Shown here: in pieces, positions 4,225 through 5,635 of the stretch | Layout: each line of letters begins with the position of its first letter | Numbering within the stretch: position 1 is the stretch's first letter | Assembly: GCA_012270135.1 (NCBI GenBank) | Contig: JAAXIW010000356.1 | Span: 1 to 5,635 of the forward strand | Reading direction: 5' to 3' | Origin: Brevundimonas sp. | GTDB lineage: Bacteria > Pseudomonadota > Alphaproteobacteria > Caulobacterales > Caulobacteraceae | DNA: 5,635 nt | Position numbers and translations under genes: made by a program | Notes under the pieces: model-generated | The model's input: only the letters and a program-made list of their open reading frames with translations | The model's database searches: none | Told to the model about the DNA's origin: nothing

Positions 4225-5418
4225 CTACCCGGCCAGCCTGCCGCGCGCGAACTCGCAGGTCTTCTCGAAGCGTTCGACGGCTTCGCGGGCCTCGTCGAGG
4301 GTCATGTTCAGGGGCGGGAGGATGCGGACCAGATTGTCGCCGCCGCCGGCGACCAGAAGCCGGGCCTCGTCGCGGGCCCAGCCCATGAATTCGCGGTTGT
4401 TGGGGATCAGCTTGACCCCCATCAGCAGGCCCTTGCCGCGCACCTCGACGATGACGTCGGGGAAGCGCTGGGCGACGCCGTGCAGTTGCTGCTTCAGATA
4501 GCCGGCGATCTCGTTGACGTTGGCGAGCGTCTCCGGCTTCGAGATCTCGGCGAAGGCGGCGTTGCCGACCGCCATGGCCAGCGGGTTTCCGCCGAAGGTC
4601 GAGCCGTGCGCGCCGACGGTCATGCCCTTGGCCGCCTCGGCCGTGGCGAGGCAGGCGCCGATCGGGAAGCCGCCGCCCAGCGCCTTGGCCACGGCCATGA
4701 TGTCGGGCGTCATGCCGGCCCATTCGTGGGCCCACAGCTTGCCGGTCCGGCCCATGCCGCACTGGACCTCGTCAAAGATGATCAGCACGCCGGTCTCGTC
4801 GGCCATCTGACGCATCCAGCGCAGGTCCTCGTCCGGCGTGGCGCGGCAGCCGCCCTCGCCCTGCACGGGTTCCAGAATGACGGCGCAGGTGGTGGGGCTG
4901 CGGAAGGCAGCCTCGAGCGCCTCGCGATCTCCCCAGACCAGCTGGTGGAAGCCCTCCATCGGCGGGCCGAAGCCGTTGGTGTAGCTGGGGTTGGCGGCGG
5001 CGTTGATGGCGCCGTAGGTGCGGCCGTGGAACGAGCCGTCGAAGCCGTAGATATCGATCCGCTCGGGCTGGCCGTTGGCGGAGTGATACTTCCGCGCCGT
5101 CTTCAGGGCGCATTCGACCGCTTCCGTGCCGGAATTGGTGAAGAAGACCACGTCGGCGAACGACTTCTCGCACAGGGCGTCGGCCAGGGTTTCCTGACCG
5201 GGAATCTTGAAGATGTTGGAGACGTGCCAGAGCTTCTCAGCCTGGACCTTGACCGCCTCGACGAGGACCGGATGGGCGTGGCCGAGGGCGTTGGTCGAGA
5301 TGCCCATGACGCAGTCGAGGTATTCGGTCCCGTCCCGACCCCACAGACGCGCGCCCTGCCCGCGATCCACCTCCAGCGGCGCGCGGTTGTAGACACCCAT
5401 CAGATGTTCGGTTGACAC
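4225..5418 (-). CDS. argD: Acetylornithine aminotransferase (class III PLP aminotransferase), 397 aa
   Basis: It moves the amino group from glutamate to N-acetylglutamate 5-semialdehyde, giving N2-acetylornithine; ArgD enzymes often also serve as DapC in lysine synthesis. Class III motifs are intact (numbered from the GTG): NSGTEA (95-100) for PLP phosphate, GFDGSFHGRT (125-134), EPVQGEGG (183-190), FDEVQCGMGRTG (215-226) with the PLP-ring Asp, the Schiff-base lysine K245 in AKALGGG, and STFGGNP (273-279). The frame is open upstream to an ATG at 5520, which would add 34 residues of Pro-rich, unlikely sequence. The GTG at 5416-5418 is preferred because GGAGG lies 8 bases before it and it gives the usual N-terminus STEHLMGVYNRAPLE. 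Length is normal for the family. It is upstream of the GxxExxY cassette and argF on the same strand, a likely arginine operon. Other class III aminotransferases are possible, but argF next door supports ArgD. Confidence 0.94.
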   Translation of the reverse strand: MSTEHLMGVYNRAPLEVDRGQGARLWGRDGTEYLDCVMGISTNALGHAHPVLVEAVKVQAEKLWHVSNIFKIPGQETLADALCEKSFADVVFFTNSGTEAVECALKTARKYHSANGQPERIDIYGFDGSFHGRTYGAINAAANPSYTNGFGPPMEGFHQLVWGDREALEAAFRSPTTCAVILEPVQGEGGCRATPDEDLRWMRQMADETGVLIIFDEVQCGMGRTGKLWAHEWAGMTPDIMAVAKALGGGFPIGACLATAEAAKGMTVGAHGSTFGGNPLAMAVGNAAFAEISKPETLANVNEIAGYLKQQLHGVAQRFPDVIVEVRGKGLLMGVKLIPNNREFMGWARDEARLLVAGGGDNLVRILPPLNMTLDEAREAVERFEKTCEFARGRLAG

Positions 5419-5426
5419 GGAACGGA

Positions 5427-5431
5427 CCTCC
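5427..5431 (-). promoter_or_regulatory. Ribosome binding site deciding the argD start
   Basis: GGAGG on the minus strand, 8 bases before the GTG at 5418. No comparable site precedes the upstream ATG at 5520. Confidence 0.75.
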
Positions 5432-5511
5432 AAAAGCGAGACGGCCCCGGCGCGGAGGGCGTCGGGACCGCTGGAAAAAGGGTGAGGCCTTGTCGGACGG
5501 GGGACGGGGTT

Positions 5512-5517
5512 AGTCAA
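5512..5517 (-). promoter_or_regulatory. Possible -35 element upstream of argD
   Basis: TTGACT on the minus strand lies about 95 bases upstream of the argD GTG in the 119-base gap after the preceding gene. No convincing -10 element was found at the right distance, so this is only a candidate promoter. The rest of 5419-5537 shows no gene, no clear terminator and no recognisable leader peptide. Confidence 0.22.
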
Positions 5518-5537
5518 CACCGCCCCGGGTCGCCCGA

Positions 5538-5635
5538 TCAGTGCGCGAGTTGGGCATCCAGCCTTTCGATGAGGGCGGCGTAGACCTCGCCCGCGGTCTT
5601 CACCGTGGCCGGGTCGATCCGCTCCATGGTGTCGT
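5538..5635 (-). CDS. C-terminal end of an unidentified protein (possibly M28-type peptidase), partial
   Basis: A minus-strand frame enters from the right edge and ends at TGA (5538-5540). The 32 visible residues end in DTMERIDPATVKTAGEVYA (first in-frame run) followed by ALIERLDAQLAH. The pattern D-T-x-[DE]-[KR]-I-D followed by an Ala/Leu-rich amphipathic helix resembles the end of M28 zinc aminopeptidases, where this Asp-Thr lies just after a metal-binding His. With so little sequence this is a suggestion only; another hydrolase is possible. Codon use is as GC-rich as its neighbours, which supports coding. It lies 119 bases upstream of the argD start on the same strand. Confidence 0.55.
   Translation of the reverse strand, partial: DTMERIDPATVKTAGEVYAALIERLDAQLAH

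Noticed and set aside
2802..4388. Plus-strand open frame of 528 codons across argF, the cassette and the argD end
   Set aside because: It crosses three well-supported minus-strand genes and both repeats, and shows no recognisable domain.
4480..5415. Plus-strand open frame of 311 codons
   Set aside because: Antisense to argD, with shadow composition.

Overview
The window looks like chromosome of a GC-rich alphaproteobacterium of the Caulobacterales, probably Brevundimonas or a close relative. This rests on a PodJ-type polarity factor, a CcrM-type GANTC cluster in its upstream region, very high GC, and an argD/argF pair of alphaproteobacterial type. No rRNA, tRNA or CRISPR array was seen.

Left part (1-1755, minus strand): the N-terminal 585 codons of podJ, the coiled-coil polar organiser. 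The gene runs off the left edge, so its C-terminal membrane and periplasmic part is not visible. The 220-base interval 1756-1975 separates it from a divergent small gene and is unusually dense in possible cell-cycle signals: six GANTC sites in 232 bases (counting into the small gene's start), one CtrA-like box, one DnaA-like box and two TTAACGG repeats.

Middle (1976-2759, plus strand): a 68-residue protein with two predicted membrane helices and no known function, then a 169-residue FMN-binding split-barrel protein of the pyridoxamine-phosphate-oxidase-like / general stress protein 26 type with a good Shine-Dalgarno site. The latter converges with argF, with only 3 bases between the stop codons.

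Right part (2763-5635, minus strand): transcription order is the tail of an unidentified protein (perhaps an M28-type peptidase), then argD, a GxxExxY-family gene, then argF. ArgD and ArgF act in arginine synthesis: ArgD transaminates N-acetylglutamate semialdehyde to N-acetylornithine, and ArgF carbamoylates ornithine to citrulline.

The most notable feature is the GxxExxY gene. It lies between argD and argF inside a roughly 505-base unit bounded by imperfect 44/45-base inverted repeats built from the 9-mer TCACAACGA. The unit is visibly less GC-rich than its neighbours, and removing it would leave an ordinary 42-base argD-argF spacer. It is read here as a small mobile or repeat-borne cassette carrying a PD-(D/E)XK-like protein, inserted in an arginine operon.
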